DNA of 64,000 nucleotides from Congeria kusceri (Eukaryota; Mollusca; Bivalvia; Myida; Dreissenidae), in the NCBI GenBank assembly GCA_027627225.1, contig CM051029.1:16079956-16143955 (forward strand), written 5' to 3'. Below the pieces are notes generated by a model. It saw nothing but the letters and a program-made list of their open reading frames with translations. It had not been told where the DNA came from and ran no database searches. The position numbers and the translations under genes are program-made. Positions 1 to 10,921 of the stretch are shown one piece after another. Numbering within the stretch: the first letter of the stretch is position 1; each line of letters opens with the position of its first letter.

Positions 1-61
1 TAGCCGCCAAACACGCAGCAGCACAGGCAGCGTCCAGAGCGCTAGGGATACTGATTTCTTA

Positions 62-1395
62 GTTTAAAAAGCTAGGCGAATTGGACATATGAAGTCTTGT
101 CTAGACTCTACGACACAATGGTGTGGAAGTATAAACATTTCTGCTGAATCTTAAGTCAAATGCCGCGTGATGAGTCGAGCGCGACGAAGCGCCATGGAGA
201 AGTTTCGAAGGTGGTGCTGCCCCTCTTCGAATAGAAACAGGACGTTTTCAAGGCGTACCGGCTAACGAACGATATTGTTTTATTTGTACAAACTGTGTAG
301 AAAATGAACACTATGCATTCTTAATCTGTCCGATATGTACAAATATTAGAACTGTTTTAGTAGAAAAGGCATCATTGATAAACCCTGGTTTCAACCTCTT
401 AAAATCCAAAAGAAAACATGAACTTTTTGCTGTCAGAATATCGCATAATTAAATCCAGTGTCCGAGTCTGTCATGATATTTTAATTTAGCGACGAAACCA
501 TCTGTATACTATATAATTGCATTTAATTTTGTTCATAGCAAATTACTAATCTTACAGTACATGCATGTATACTTATATTCCTATGTTCTTAACATTATTT
601 ATTGTATTTATTGTACATATTGTATACGTTTTTTATGATTGTCTGAAGATAAGTAACGTTTGCCTCGAATATCGTACGTTGCCTTGTTTGCATTTTTTAA
701 GCATCTGTTTAAGATTTTAATAGCGTTCGTGTATTTTAGAATGTTCGTCTCTCATAACTCTGTTCTGATTTGTTTTGTGTACACAAATGAGACGTAAATA
801 AAGTATTTTGTCTGTCCTTCTAGCAACGTGTTACATCTACGCGTCAAGACACCGCTATGCAATCAAACAAAATAACAATGCGTCCCAGTCACGTAAAATA
901 AGTTAAATAACACTGCAACAATGTGCTACAAGTATGCGGCACAAGCATGCAAAATGTTTAAGCGTTTTAACCACGTGAAATAACCAGCCGTTATGACCAT
1001 TGGAAATAACCATGAGTCTATGTACGTGAAATAGCATCGCCCCAAAACAACGTGAAATGACTTTTATGACACAACCATGTCCGGTAAACTATACAGCAAC
1101 CAACGATTGACCGGTATATAACGTGAAAAAATATACTCCGCAGGTAACACGTGTTAAATGCTACCGTGCAAGTACATGTGAACAATAAAATTAAAGAAGA
1201 AATAAAACTAATTTACGGTAGTAAAAAAACAAGGCACGTTTTATGATTTCTGTATGTGAACTGCGTAAATGCTTACCATTACAATAATAGTTTGGTTTTA
1301 ACAGAAACATACGAATTCATTCACAACTGACACTAGGAAGTAATGTGTACATGCATCGTGTTTAACTTCGTACATTAAAGCCACTACAAAAGTAC
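62..1395. other. AT-rich intergenic DNA with one polyadenylation-like signal
   Basis: No credible coding exon is visible. An AATAAA signal lies at 797-802 on the plus strand, so the first part could be the 3' UTR of a gene whose coding part ends near the left edge; a short open frame (3-62, alanine-rich, closed by TAG) would fit but is too short to support. From about 840 to 1140 the phrase acgtgaaata recurs loosely every few tens of bases, which looks like a decayed short-period repeat. Confidence 0.4.
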
Positions 1396-2144
1396 GAAAT
1401 TCCCTTAGGGCCTTCGCCTATGAATGCGAATACTTAGTAATCTTAAACATAAAAACACGAAATCAAGTTGACGAAAACGCGAAATCACTTAAGTACGATG
1501 ACGAAAACACGATGACGAAAACGCGAAAGTGCGATGACGAAAACGTGAAAACACGATCTTGAAAATGCGATATAATTTTGCGTGTTCGTCACCGTGTTTC
1601 CGAGTTTTCGACAGTGCAGTTAAGCGATTTCGTTATTTCGCGTTTTCGTCAACATGTTTTCGCTATCGTGCTTTCTCGATTTTGTGTTTTCGCGTTTTCG
1701 TACTTTTGTCTTCCGGTACGCATGCGCAAAATACATTACAGCAAAAAGGAACATTTCAGTTGAAAACATAATACCCAATCATCTTGTGCTCTGAATTAAT
1801 TTACCTTCATAATCAGACTCTGAATCTGACATTATGTTGGATGTTTTGGTTCAACAACCACGTGGAAGGAGAATTACTGTATGCGCTTGTGCCGAAAGGC
1901 CAAAGTATTAATACGCAAAAGCACAAAATCTTGAAAGTACGATGATTAAATCGCGAAAGTACGATGACGAAAACGCGATAATACGATGACGCATTAATCA
2001 TCACCGTGTTTTCGCGTTTTCGTCATCGTACTATCCCATTTTTGTCATCGTGTTTTCGCGTTTTCGTCATCGTACTTTCGCGATTTCGTGTTTCAGATTC
2101 TTACATTCAAAAGCGAAAATAACGATGGCCCTAACGGAATTCCG
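1396..2144. mobile_element. Foldback (inverted-repeat) element with tandem-repeat arms
   Basis: The ends are inverted copies: gaaattcccttagggcc at 1396-1412 and ggccctaacggaattccg at 2127-2144, and the similarity continues inward with gaps. Inside are two hairpin modules built from a roughly 20-bp unit (gtacgatgacgaaaacgcg) in tandem: about 1455-1720 and 1910-2095, each with a forward arm followed by its reverse complement. About 190 bases of unique sequence separate them. No transposase frame is present. The architecture resembles non-autonomous foldback transposons. No clear target-site duplication is seen, so the class is uncertain. Confidence 0.6.
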
Positions 2145-2624
2145 TAAAAAAGCGTCCTATCACGTAGGATCCAATCCTATATGTTCGTGTTCCATATTAC
2201 TGACGTATGCAACATAACGTGACCGAATTCTTCGCAAGATTGGCCCAAGAAATATACTGACTCAGAAAAGAAAAGCTTTCTATACATCTTTTCCACACGA
2301 AAATGCAAATTATAGTCTAATTGCATGGTTTATGTTCTCACTTCATTCAAGTGAAATAATTATTTCTGCCTAGATTACAACAATCCATTCCGTTTCAATT
2401 CACCTAAGTCGTTGTGTTGCGTGGATGTGATATTTAGGGAAAGAAAATGAACATTCACAAAGTCTAACAAACGTGTAATTCGTTGACAGTGCCTTCATGC
2501 ATGGCGTCATCTGAAGTTACCCACGGACTTCCGGGGGGAAACTGAGAATGTCCAAAGCTGTTGTTGTAAATTTTTGTTTTTAATTAAGAGTACGGATTTT
2601 TCATCAACTATTTTGATACATATA

Positions 2625-2708
2625 ACAGCGAATGGTGGCAGGCCAAAGCACATCAGTAGAGAATGCACAGCGAATGGTGGCAGGCCAAAGCACATCAGTA
2701 GAGAATGC
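2625..2708. repeat. Perfect 42-bp tandem duplication
   Basis: A 42-bp unit beginning acagcgaatggtggcaggcc occurs twice head to tail (2625-2666 and 2667-2708), essentially without differences. The period is a multiple of three, so both strands stay open through it, but nothing around it supports a gene. Confidence 0.85.
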
Positions 2709-3236
2709 GCGGAGATTGTAAGGAACTCGTGCAGTTTTAGTACAGTTGCTTTGCCGTCTCACAGCCTCTCCAGACGGAAATCATACCGGCGGAGTCTTCC
2801 CTGAGACGGTGCGTTGACCGTGCGACCATCGTGCGAATGTCCCACGAGTCTACATTCTTTGCTGTCAATCTTTGCTAAAATCTTCGCAAGGAGGCTTAAG
2901 GGGAAAGAGCAATATGGGCAGAATATGGGCTCATTAATTAAGGCTTAATGGACCGAACATTAGGATTTAATTTAAGCTCCAGTTACAACCCACTGCGGTC
3001 GCCGCAGACCGCTGACCAACCGCAATGTTTTGAGACGACGGGAAAAACGCATTTTGGGTTAGCAACCGTTCCATGCAAGCACCTAGTACCACACAGTAAC
3101 AAGTCTTTCTTGACCCATGTCATGCTAGATTCGTATTTATTTTGCAACGCGTCATACCTTTGCTCTGACAAACAAAACAAGGCAGTCCAAAGGACAGCTA
3201 TATCCCCCCGCCGTCATCCTGCATTATATTTTACTG

Positions 3237-4195
3237 GTGACTTTGAAGTATCACACTGACCTTAATCAGTTTCATAAAAATTCCTTAAAGGGCATCAGAG
3301 AGATGGAGCTGACACGAAAATGGAGACTCGAACATTTGACCTTTAAGTATGACCTTGACCTTGAGGGGGCAAGACTGCTCTATGCCTTCTGCACATGGCC
3401 TCAATTTGATAAACATTTGTGCCAAGTTGTACGAAAATCCTTCAAAAGGCATAAGAGATATGGAGCAGACACAAAAATGGTGGCTCAAACATTTTACCTT
3501 CAAGTGTGACCTTGACCTTGAGTTGGCGTGACTGGCTTATGCCTTCTGCTCATGGTCTCAATGAGCAAAACATTTGAGGCAAGTTTCATGAAAATCCTTC
3601 AAACGGTATAGGGGATATGAAGCGGACACAAAATACGGACACGAACATGGAGACTAACAAATTTAACTGTCAAGTGTGACCTTGACCTAGAACTGGCGTA
3701 AAAGGTCCATGCCTTCTGCACATCATCTCAATGACCTAAACATTGAGCCAAGTTTCAAGAAAATCCTTCAAAAGGCATAGGCGACATGGAGCGGGCACAA
3801 AATGGAGGCTCGAATATTTTACCTTTAAATGTGACCTTGACCTTGAGCCGGTGTGACTGACTCATACCTTCTGCACATCTTCTCAATGACCTAAACATTT
3901 GAGTTAAGTTTCATGAAAATCCTTTAAAGGGTATAGGAGATATGGAGCGGACACGAAATGGAGGCTCGAATATTTGACCTTCAAGTGTTTCCTTGACCTT
4001 GAGCTGGCGTGAGTGACTCACGCCTTCTGCACAACGTCTCGATGACTTTAACATTTGAGCCAAGTTTCATGAAAATCCGTAAAAGGGTATAGGAGATATG
4101 GAGCGTACACGAAAATGTTACGGACAGACGGACGGACAGAGGGACGAAGGGCATTCCTATAATCCCCCTCCCGCTTCGCGGCGGGGGATTAATAA
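3237..4195. repeat. Tandem array, about 155-bp degenerate unit, with terminal hairpin
   Basis: At least five degenerate units can be followed by the recurring phrases caagtttcatgaaaatcc, gatatggagcggacac, tgaccttgaccttgag and gccttctgcacatcgtctc. The array ends in a gacggacggacaga-type stretch (about 4125-4150) and then a GC-rich hairpin, aatccccctccc...ggcgggggatt, at about 4161-4190. Array plus GACGGAC tail plus hairpin recurs elsewhere in this window, so it is probably one element type. Non-coding. Confidence 0.8.
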
Positions 4196-4339
4196 AATGC
4201 GGATGTTCTAAAAACTTTTAAGTTAAAAATATATTCAGGAATGCATCGATCTCTCGAAAGCGCAAGACAATGTCCTCGGTTTGACTGAGAACGTTTGTTG
4301 ACAGGAATGGAAGCCATGTAGCAGTGGCTTCAGCATAAC

Positions 4340-4920
4340 AGTCACCATCATTATCATCATCATCATCGTGGTCATCGTCATCATGATACATCATCATAAT
4401 AATCGTCATCATCATCATCATCACAATCATTGTCGTCGTCGTCATCGTCATCATCGCTACCGTTATCACCATCATCATCATCGCCGTCAACATAATCATC
4501 GTCATTATCATCTGTGGCAGTAATAATCTAAATCGTCGTCTAAGTCATCATCGTCGTCGCAATCATTATCATCGTCGTCGTCATCTTTATCATCGTCATT
4601 GCCGTCCTCGTCATCATAATCGTCCTAATCATCATCGTCGTCGTCATCTTAATCGTCGTTGCAGTGGTCATCATCATCATCGTCCAATCATCATCATCAT
4701 CATCATGGTCGTCTTGGTCATCATCTTCGTCGTAATCATCATCATCGTCGTCGTCATCTTTATCATCGCCGTTGCCGTCGTCATCATCATCATTGTCCTT
4801 ATCATCATCGTCGTCGTCATCTTAATCATCGTCGTTGCCGTCGTCATCATCAACGTCGTCGCAACCGTCATCATCATCATCTTTCAAATAATCATCATCA
4901 TCATCGTCGTAAGCCTCATG
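4340..4920. repeat. CAT/CGT trinucleotide microsatellite region
   Basis: About 580 bases composed of catcat, cgtcgt and tcatcg triplets with interruptions. It yields long apparent open frames of poly-His or poly-Val/Ile on the plus strand and poly-Met/Thr on the minus strand, which are compositional artefacts and not genes. Confidence 0.9.
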
Positions 4921-6049
4921 TTGTACTTAAAGCCTGGGTGTAGTTCATAATGTGATTTGTACACAACGAGATGCCAAATAAATTCGGTATTGCTAAACAC
5001 GCGGAATTTTTAAACAATGCATAAAATCGAATTTGCAAAAAACAGCAAAATTAATTAGCAATTTATGTGTTATATATTTTGTCTAGTGACTAGTAACACA
5101 TTTTCTATGAAGCACAATAATTATAATTTATCTGCTAAGAACATTAAAAAGGTAAACATTCAAAATATGACGCTAATTGCTTTATAGCCTGGGCTGGTAT
5201 TTATAAGGACTATTGGTCAAAAATTATGATGTTAATATTTTAAAATTTTATATCTTAACTTTTTTTCTAAGAAATGTATTTGGTTCCAAGATTTTGACAA
5301 AGAAGTTGCAATATAATTAGAATGAAACCGATTAGCATCAAGACAATTAGGACCTAAAACAGTTGGGCCACAGGCCAAATCGGTCCCAAAACAAATCGGT
5401 TGAATGAAGCCTCAGTATTGGCCTGAACTCTCAAAGCTTCGGTTTCACTGTATCAAACTTTCATTAATTTGTTTTTATAGAAAATTAGACAAATGGTTGT
5501 AATGTGGTTTCTTTGAAATCAAAGGGTAATACAGAAATGTGCTATTTTAGACAGCGACCACATATGCAACTACCGGTAAATAAAAGGAATTACAAGCCAA
5601 GAAAATGCTCACTAAAAACATTTCCAGGCAGTTAATCAGATGAAAGTCATAATAAAGGCAATATGATGGACAATTTCAATTTTGAGCATAACATTTGACC
5701 AATTTGGTATGCAGGTAATAGCAATTATAAGGCCACAATGAACAGGGAAAAATCTTAACGGAGGGGTTCCAGAAATGAGGGAGGACATTAACAGCAACAC
5801 ATTTTTTACTCTGGAAACAAACTATAATGACAGATACTTGCGCGAAGAAACAGTCCAAACTAACCCTAAGAAACAGTCCAAATCCATGAACTGATGACCA
5901 TGTTAAACAAGCAACAGGTCAAGGACTGACACACTGGACAAGGCATAGGAAACACCAGCACCGCCACCAGATATCTATAGAGACAGAACAACACATAATT
6001 AATTTAGCAACTGCAAACAGCAAATGGTCTCGACAGCTTCATATGTCGG
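4921..6049. other. Intergenic or 3' flanking DNA, no gene seen
   Basis: AT-rich sequence with no splice-bounded open frame. If the minus-strand gene ending at 6050 is real, the part nearest 6049 is its 3' UTR. Confidence 0.4.
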
Positions 6050-6226
6050 TCACTGGGAAGTGAGCACCAAAGACGGACGCTGTGTCGGCTTCTTTGTCGG
6101 CAACGGGTTCAGCACTTTCTCAGACACGATCTTATTGGAGCTCCAGATAAGCATGTAACTAGCAAAGGGGTGAATGCCTGGATGATGCAGAGCAATCTTA
6201 CTCTCCACAGTGAATGACAACAGCCA
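6050..6226 (-). CDS. Last coding exon of an unrecognised minus-strand gene
   Basis: Stop codon TGA is at 6052-6050. The open frame gives 58 codons rich in Leu, Ser, Lys and Pro, containing HHPGIHPFASYML and ending NPLPTKKPTQRPSLVLTSQ. The chosen start, after tgtacgag at 6227, is a weak acceptor but is the one that continues the frame of the preceding exon (which ends in phase 0). The better-looking acceptor at 6259 would hit a stop in that phase. The plus strand also has a 45-codon open frame here, but it has no matching neighbours. I do not recognise the protein; a helical, largely cytoplasmic or nuclear protein is only an impression. Confidence 0.45.
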   Translation of the reverse strand, partial: WLLSFTVESKIALHHPGIHPFASYMLIWSSNKIVSEKVLNPLPTKKPTQRPSLVLTSQ

Positions 6227-6539
6227 CTCGTACAGACATATTTTCAAATGCATATGTTCTGGGCATTTAATGTCATATTTTCATTTATGGCCACTTAATC
6301 TTGTATGATATTAGATGTTTTTCACAATAATGCTTTTCTACACAACCTGGCTATTGACAAGCTTACCCGAATATTATGTTTTTACATCGTATTGATAACC
6401 CGTATTTTGAACTAGAAAACACTAAATATGTTAATTATACAAATAACCAAGGCCAAAAGAGTTGTGTTCAGCCTTATATCAACATAATCCGATTAAAAAA
6501 ACAACAACATAGTATTATTTTACCTATGTGAAATATTAC

Positions 6540-6678
6540 CTGTATTAACTGATTCAAATGATTTTTTGAGAACTGACAGTACTGAAGACAGAACCTTTCA
6601 CAATCTGTAAAATGAATTGGCTCTGAAGGGCACTGAACAAATTGTTCTTCACCATTGGCCGCATATTGTTTTACAGCT
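6540..6678 (-). CDS. Internal exon of an unrecognised minus-strand gene
   Basis: This is the best-supported exon of the gene. The donor is ACAG|GTAATA at 6540/6539, close to consensus. Only one of the three frames is open; it encodes about 46 residues including AVKQYAANGEEQF and a cysteine-bearing CPSEPIHFTDCERFC stretch. The acceptor at 6679 (ttaatag) is weak but gives the phase that follows from the upstream exon (2+1). A stronger pyrimidine-rich acceptor at 6701 would put the reading into a stop. No family was recognised. Confidence 0.55.
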
Positions 6679-6779
6679 CTATTAACGATGTATCCAGGAG
6701 CTTTTGGAAAAACACAATTATGTTGTGACAAACTAGTATCTCAAATCTGGAACACATCAACCAACTACACCAGCATGAC

Positions 6780-6888
6780 CTGTATAGCAAATAGCAGCCT
6801 AAGTTTGATTGAGACTGATTGGAAATGAACAGGGAACACTGATGAACCCTCTCTACAATCTCTAGCATCAGCTGCAGCAGACATGTGC
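6780..6888 (-). CDS. Internal exon of an unrecognised minus-strand gene
   Basis: Flanked by a strong acceptor (gctttatttctgtag, ending at 6889) and donor TACAG|GTCATG at 6780/6779. In the frame that connects to both neighbours (2 nt carried in from upstream, 2 nt carried out) it encodes a leucine-rich amphipathic helix, LLQLMLEIVERVHQC, followed by a serine/asparagine-rich stretch. A second frame is also open, so the assignment depends on phase matching. Confidence 0.5.
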
Positions 6889-7189
6889 CTACAGAAATAA
6901 AGCAACATGTCCCACTTGGTACGGTCAAAACATACTATTTGTTATACTCAAAAGACGTTATTCACATGTTATGAATAATTTAAGGAAAATTGATATACGC
7001 AGTTAAATGGTTTTGAAAACAAATGTAAATGGCAGCATTAAATAATAATACTTGCATTTTTGATTTATATCATTGGAGTATATAAATACAAAAAAAACAT
7101 TCACACCTTTGCATAGTTTTATGTGGAATATATTAGTTTATATGTTTAGTTCTTCTCAACCCACATTTTTCATCAATTGCATGATCTAC

Positions 7190-7286
7190 ACAACACATCC
7201 CACATTATATTTACAAACAGTGCCCACTGGATTCTGGCCACTCTAAGGCCCAGTGTCTCATCAATAGTGGAAATACTGCACCCTAA
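7190..7286 (-). CDS. Internal exon of an unrecognised minus-strand gene
   Basis: Acceptor aacacag ends at 7287; donor TTGT|GTAGAT lies at 7190/7189. The open frame starts in phase 0 and ends with one nucleotide, which pairs with the two leading nucleotides of the 6780-6888 exon. The joined peptide at that junction is a continuous hydrophobic helix (ALFVNIMWDVLC then TCLLQLML), which supports the join. The donor is weak. Product not recognised. Confidence 0.45.
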
Positions 7287-7585
7287 CTGTGTTGGTCACA
7301 ATACTGCCACAGAACAGATCTTTTATCAATCATTTTAAATGGGCACTTTTTTTCCAGAATGGTTTCACCATGGCTCAAACAACTTTCCATGCAAAAAACT
7401 GTTCGATTTTAAACTCTTCATATATGTATGTGCTGAGTAAAGAATAACTGTTGAAAATATGCATGAATACCTCCAATAAATCATGGTTGCATTTCTTTAA
7501 TTTTCTTTATGATTCGAAAATAGAGTAATAGTTTTATTGAGCATGTAGAATTGTGCGGACACAACAAGTGTGACCTAATGCTTAC

Positions 7586-7623
7586 AATTGGATTCAGAAC
7601 CCCAAGTTTTGTTCCAGATGATG
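7586..7623 (-). CDS. Possible short exon (38 nt) of the same minus-strand gene
   Basis: Bounded by a good acceptor (aagctctctag at 7624) and donor CAATT|GTAAGC (7586/7585). It carries 2 leading nucleotides and ends in phase 0, as the exon at 7190-7286 requires, and codes for about 12 residues (SSGTKLGVLNPI). Short open stretches with plausible borders can arise by chance, so this is tentative. Confidence 0.25.
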
Positions 7624-7875
7624 CTAGAGAGCTTTAACTGCTACATTTTAAATTCCTGCCTTAAAAAGGTCTATAGCAAACCATGACTGCCATTTGCAAA
7701 GCAAGTTGTGCTGCTTCTGATGAATCAATGTAATTAAATTAGATATGTTTATTTTCAGAAGATAAGTAATTTCAAAAGTACTCAGATGGGCTGCATTAAG
7801 TCCCATCCTTAAAATGAAATGTTTTTCACAGACAGAATAACCAGTCTCAGACAAATAAAGATAAACATAGCAAGT

Positions 7876-8178
7876 CACAGTGGTGTAATGAATATGATGT
7901 CTGCCTTGCGATTGGTAGATTAGTTTGATCCCTAACCTGGGACTGTTTAAATGACCTTTCTCAAAAGACACTAAGTACTGGTTCTACCCAGGATAAGGAC
8001 TCGAGAGTTTGATCCCAAACCTGGGATTGTTTGAATGACCTTTCTCAAAAGACACCAAGTACTGGTTTTACCCAGGAAATGGACTCGAGAGTTTCATCCC
8101 TAACATGGGATTGTTTGCATTACCTTTCTCAAAAGACACCAAGTACTAGTTCTACCCAGGAAACAGACTCGAAAGTTG
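7876..8178 (+). mobile_element. tRNA-derived SINE with a triplicated tail unit
   Basis: The head has a box-A-like tggtgtaatgaatatgatg and a box-B-like gtttgatccc, as in tRNA-derived SINEs. Next comes a body phrase, cctttctcaaaagacac(c/t)aagtactggtt(c/t)tacccagga, which appears three times in tandem (about 7955-7998, 8036-8086 and 8120-8170), each separated by a GGACTCGAGAGTTTGATCCC-like link. The same body follows a much better tRNA head at 27121-27275. The element lies inside an intron of the minus-strand gene. Confidence 0.65.
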
Positions 8179-8296
8179 CTCAATAAATCTCAGGTTTTTG
8201 ACACGAGCTTAAATAAATTAGTTTAAAACTAAAGAAAACTACTGAACAGAATAGACAATTAACATGATGCAGATAAGTTACATGTAGGATACTTAC

Positions 8297-8349
8297 AAAA
8301 AAGTGCAGGAAAGCCTAAACAAAACTCTGTGAAAAAAATCTCCGTGGGC
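8297..8349 (-). CDS. Possible short exon (53 nt) of the same minus-strand gene
   Basis: Acceptor atgttgtttag ends at 8350; donor TTTTTT|GTAAGT at 8297/8296 matches consensus on the intron side. Phase 1 in, 1 out; about 17 residues, aromatic-rich (EIFFTEFCLGFPALF). It connects in phase with the exon at 9719-9789 upstream and the 7586-7623 exon downstream. A second frame is also open, so confidence is low. Confidence 0.25.
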
Positions 8350-9314
8350 CTAAACAACATGTGAGCAATGATTATGCTGCATATTTCACCCAAGTTTAGT
8401 AGGCATGTGAAAGAATTTGACCAAACAATAAATATAAATGGAGCAAGGGAGACAACCACAGTAAACTTTGGTAAAAAAAGCCATATGAATATATGTGTAA
8501 TAACATGATTGCCCTACATAATTCATCTGAGTATGGGTTTCTGACCCCAAACGTTCTTTAAGAGTAGCAAGGTAGATACCCAAAGATAAAATGCTTTAAA
8601 ATTCATTATTTCTCTATGAATCTGGGACCAAAAAAATTGACACGAGTGAGAACCAGCACCACTAGTTCGGTTTTCTTGCATAAGATAGTTGTTAAATTTG
8701 TATATTGACAGAATACATAGTTTCACCATCCAGAATACAGACTGCTTCTGCTTTGTTTGATGAAAAATAAAACAATTCAGGAATACATGATATTCTGCAT
8801 AGTTCTCTATTTGCTTAAGGCAAACAAGTGTTTTGATTCGTGACCTCATCAAAGTTTGAAGATCTGGGACGTTGTATTGTGTCTGATGCCCAAACTCAGC
8901 TCTAGGTGCATTCAAATTTTAAAATGACAAGTAAAAAAAACAACTCCAGGGGCCACACTCCTGAAACACCTAAAGAAAAGTCTTATGCCTATTTTTAAAA
9001 TCATCGTTTTTACCTGTTAATTCAATGCGTACATGCCATACAGTGCTTAGTGTTAACTAATGATCAGTTTTGTATTTCTTATGCGTGTCCTATTATAAAG
9101 GTATTAACAGGAAGTTTAATTTAAGCCTAAACATGTTGAAGAATGGAAATCCACACACAAAGTATCATGCTGCATAAAATATAAAGATAAACACATTATT
9201 TTACAAATGATAAATACATAAATAAATAAGTCCAGCAGTTTCTGACAACAATACTTAAATTAATTTCAATTTTTGTTTTGTTGCTGTGTTGTCACAGGGT
9301 GAGAACATTGTGCA

Positions 9315-9384
9315 GCCAGTCCGGGACTCGAACCCGGGACCTCTCGCTTACATGCAAGTGCTCTACCGACTGAGCTAACCCGGC
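9315..9384 (-). tRNA. tRNA-like sequence, probably a pseudogene
   Basis: On the minus strand a 70-base cloverleaf can be drawn: acceptor GCCGGGT against ACTGGC, D arm GCTC...GAGC, anticodon stem CTTGC/GCGAG, and a perfect T arm CCGGG-TTCGAGT-CCCGG. The acceptor has one G-A mismatch and the anticodon loop (ATGTAA) has six bases instead of seven, so no anticodon can be assigned. It is likely a tRNA pseudogene or the head of a SINE. Confidence 0.5.
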
Positions 9385-9587
9385 AGGTACACAATCTCTC
9401 CCCTATAGTGACGAACTTTATAGTGACAATAGCAACCTGAATCATGGGCCACTTCATTAAAACAGTCTCAAACAGAGGTCATTGGATAAACTTAAAATTG
9501 TGACAAGCTATAGTGGCAACCAAATTATAGCATTTAAAACAAAAAAATACTAAAGACGTATGGCATACATGATAAACTAAAGCAAAA

Positions 9588-9658
9588 TATCATCATCCTC
9601 ATAATCATCATCAACAACAATGTCATCATCATCATTATCATCATCATCATCATCATTC
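9588..9658. repeat. (ATC)n microsatellite
   Basis: A short run of atcatc triplets with a few interruptions, located in the putative intron next to the exon at 9719-9789. Confidence 0.85.
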
Positions 9659-9718
9659 TACGACATTCAAAACTTCTACAACTCCAAAGCCTGGACTAGC
9701 TTCATTCAGCACATTTAC

Positions 9719-9789
9719 CTTGCCTTCGATTGATCTAGAAGACAGGATAATGGATCCAGTATGTGATGTCTTTCCACTTCATAGAACAC
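9719..9789 (-). CDS. Possible internal exon of the same minus-strand gene
   Basis: Acceptor tggttagtgcatag ends at 9790 and donor GGCAAG|GTAAAT is at 9719/9718 (good). One frame is open across all 71 nt (phase 0 in, 2 out) and reads like protein: VFYEVERHHILDPLSCLLDQ. It continues in phase into the exon at 8297-8349. A nested acceptor (cttctag) inside would leave a 16-nt microexon; I prefer the long form because the whole frame is open. Confidence 0.35.
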
Positions 9790-9932
9790 CTATGCACTAA
9801 CCAAAATCCTATCATGTATGTCAAATATAAGATCTCACTACCCATTCACGCATATACACAACAAAGAACCAATGTGAAAACGCATCAAAATAAACTGGAG
9901 AAAAGAATCTGAGTCAGGGGCAGTAAAAACAC

Positions 9933-9991
9933 ATTTAGAAGCCACCTACTAGCAAACTGAACAGTGAATGAAATTGGAGAAAACACTGTAG
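9933..9991 (-). CDS. Tentative exon of the same minus-strand gene
   Basis: Acceptor ttactactacag ends at 9992. The frame that carries two leading nucleotides stays open (FSPISFTVQFAS) well past the exon. With the end placed at the weak GTGTTT donor it finishes in phase 0, as the exon at 9719-9789 needs; an alternative donor at 9946/9945 (AGTAG|GTGG) breaks that phase. Listed as a hypothesis. Confidence 0.2.
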
Positions 9992-10533
9992 CTGTAGTAG
10001 TAACGTGTACAAAATGAGACTCAAATGAAGAAATGAATTAGTACATATGCAGTCGTCTCTGACTGTAGAGAAAAATCATGCAAATATTCAATTTTGCCAT
10101 GATAAATATATTTTACCCTAGCTATAACTTGTAAACATCAGCAAAATTGCCACAAAACACACATCTATGTAATGCTGCTCATAACTTCTCAAAACTAGCA
10201 AACGTTTCTGTGAAAAGAAAAACACATCAGAATTACAGTTAGCAGGCTTAAACTTATCAAACTCATACTTTGTACACATTGTCAAGTATGTTTATGTAGT
10301 AAAACCTATATTTCGAGTCTTTAAAATGAATTAAATTCATATTGCTTGACATGTGCTTTGGTAATTTGTTTTCTTGATTTTGTTGTCTGTGAATTCAGAC
10401 ATTATATAGGAGTACAGAGACATTTTAATATTACTAATTTGTTAGACAAATCTTCACTTCAACTAGAATATACATAATGCAAGGGAGATCACTTGTGTAG
10501 TTTTAGTTTGAGTAGTCGAACAGAGTTCCCTAC

Positions 10534-10596
10534 CTGGAAGTAGAAGCAGCAATTTATCTGCTCTATAAATTACTGACACATTCGGCATGCTGCTTT
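10534..10596 (-). CDS. Possible internal exon of the same minus-strand gene
   Basis: The donor CTTCCAG|GTAGGG at 10534/10533 is strong; acceptor taatgtttag ends at 10597. Only the frame with two leading nucleotides is open, giving SSMPNVSVIYRADKLLLLLP; phase 2 in, 1 out. It links in phase to the exon at 12330-12417. Confidence 0.3.
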
Positions 10597-10921
10597 CTAA
10601 ACATTAAACATATTGAATAAAATGTAAATTTCTTTGAAGTATTAATGCAAAACTACTACCCGAAATGAATAATGGTCTTGTTGTTGTCTTAAATATTATT
10701 TATTGCCATAAAGTTTAGTACATACATACCCAAACAGCAATGCACATCGATGGGCAATCTTCTATACACAATATATGATTACACAAAATGACTCGTTTTG
10801 CTCAAAATGATTAACAAGATGACAGGCATGCGTGGATTTAGAGTTAGAGCGTGAGGGAATATTCAATAATTCAAAAAGGCCACCAACAAACTGTTTTTAG
10901 TTTTTCGAACATGTTGGAATA

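Noticed and set aside
3..62. Alanine-rich tail (19 codons and stop) at the left edge as a gene end
   Set aside because: Too short to support, although an AATAAA at 797-802 would fit a 3' UTR.
2574..2804. 76-codon frame containing a doubled 14-residue peptide
   Set aside because: The doubling is explained by the 42-bp tandem duplication; no splice sites, codon bias or context support a gene.
4218..4950. Long open frames rich in His, Val/Ile or Met/Thr on both strands
   Set aside because: They come from the CAT/CGT microsatellite; composition alone keeps all frames open.
6050..6184. Plus-strand frame MVSTASYVGHWEVSTK through the same interval as the last exon
   Set aside because: It is shorter than the minus-strand frame and has no matching plus-strand neighbours, while the minus-strand reading is in phase with three upstream exons.
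8523..8915. 130-codon minus-strand frame
   Set aside because: Ordinary AT-rich composition, no motif, and no splice borders or phase that connect to neighbouring candidate exons.
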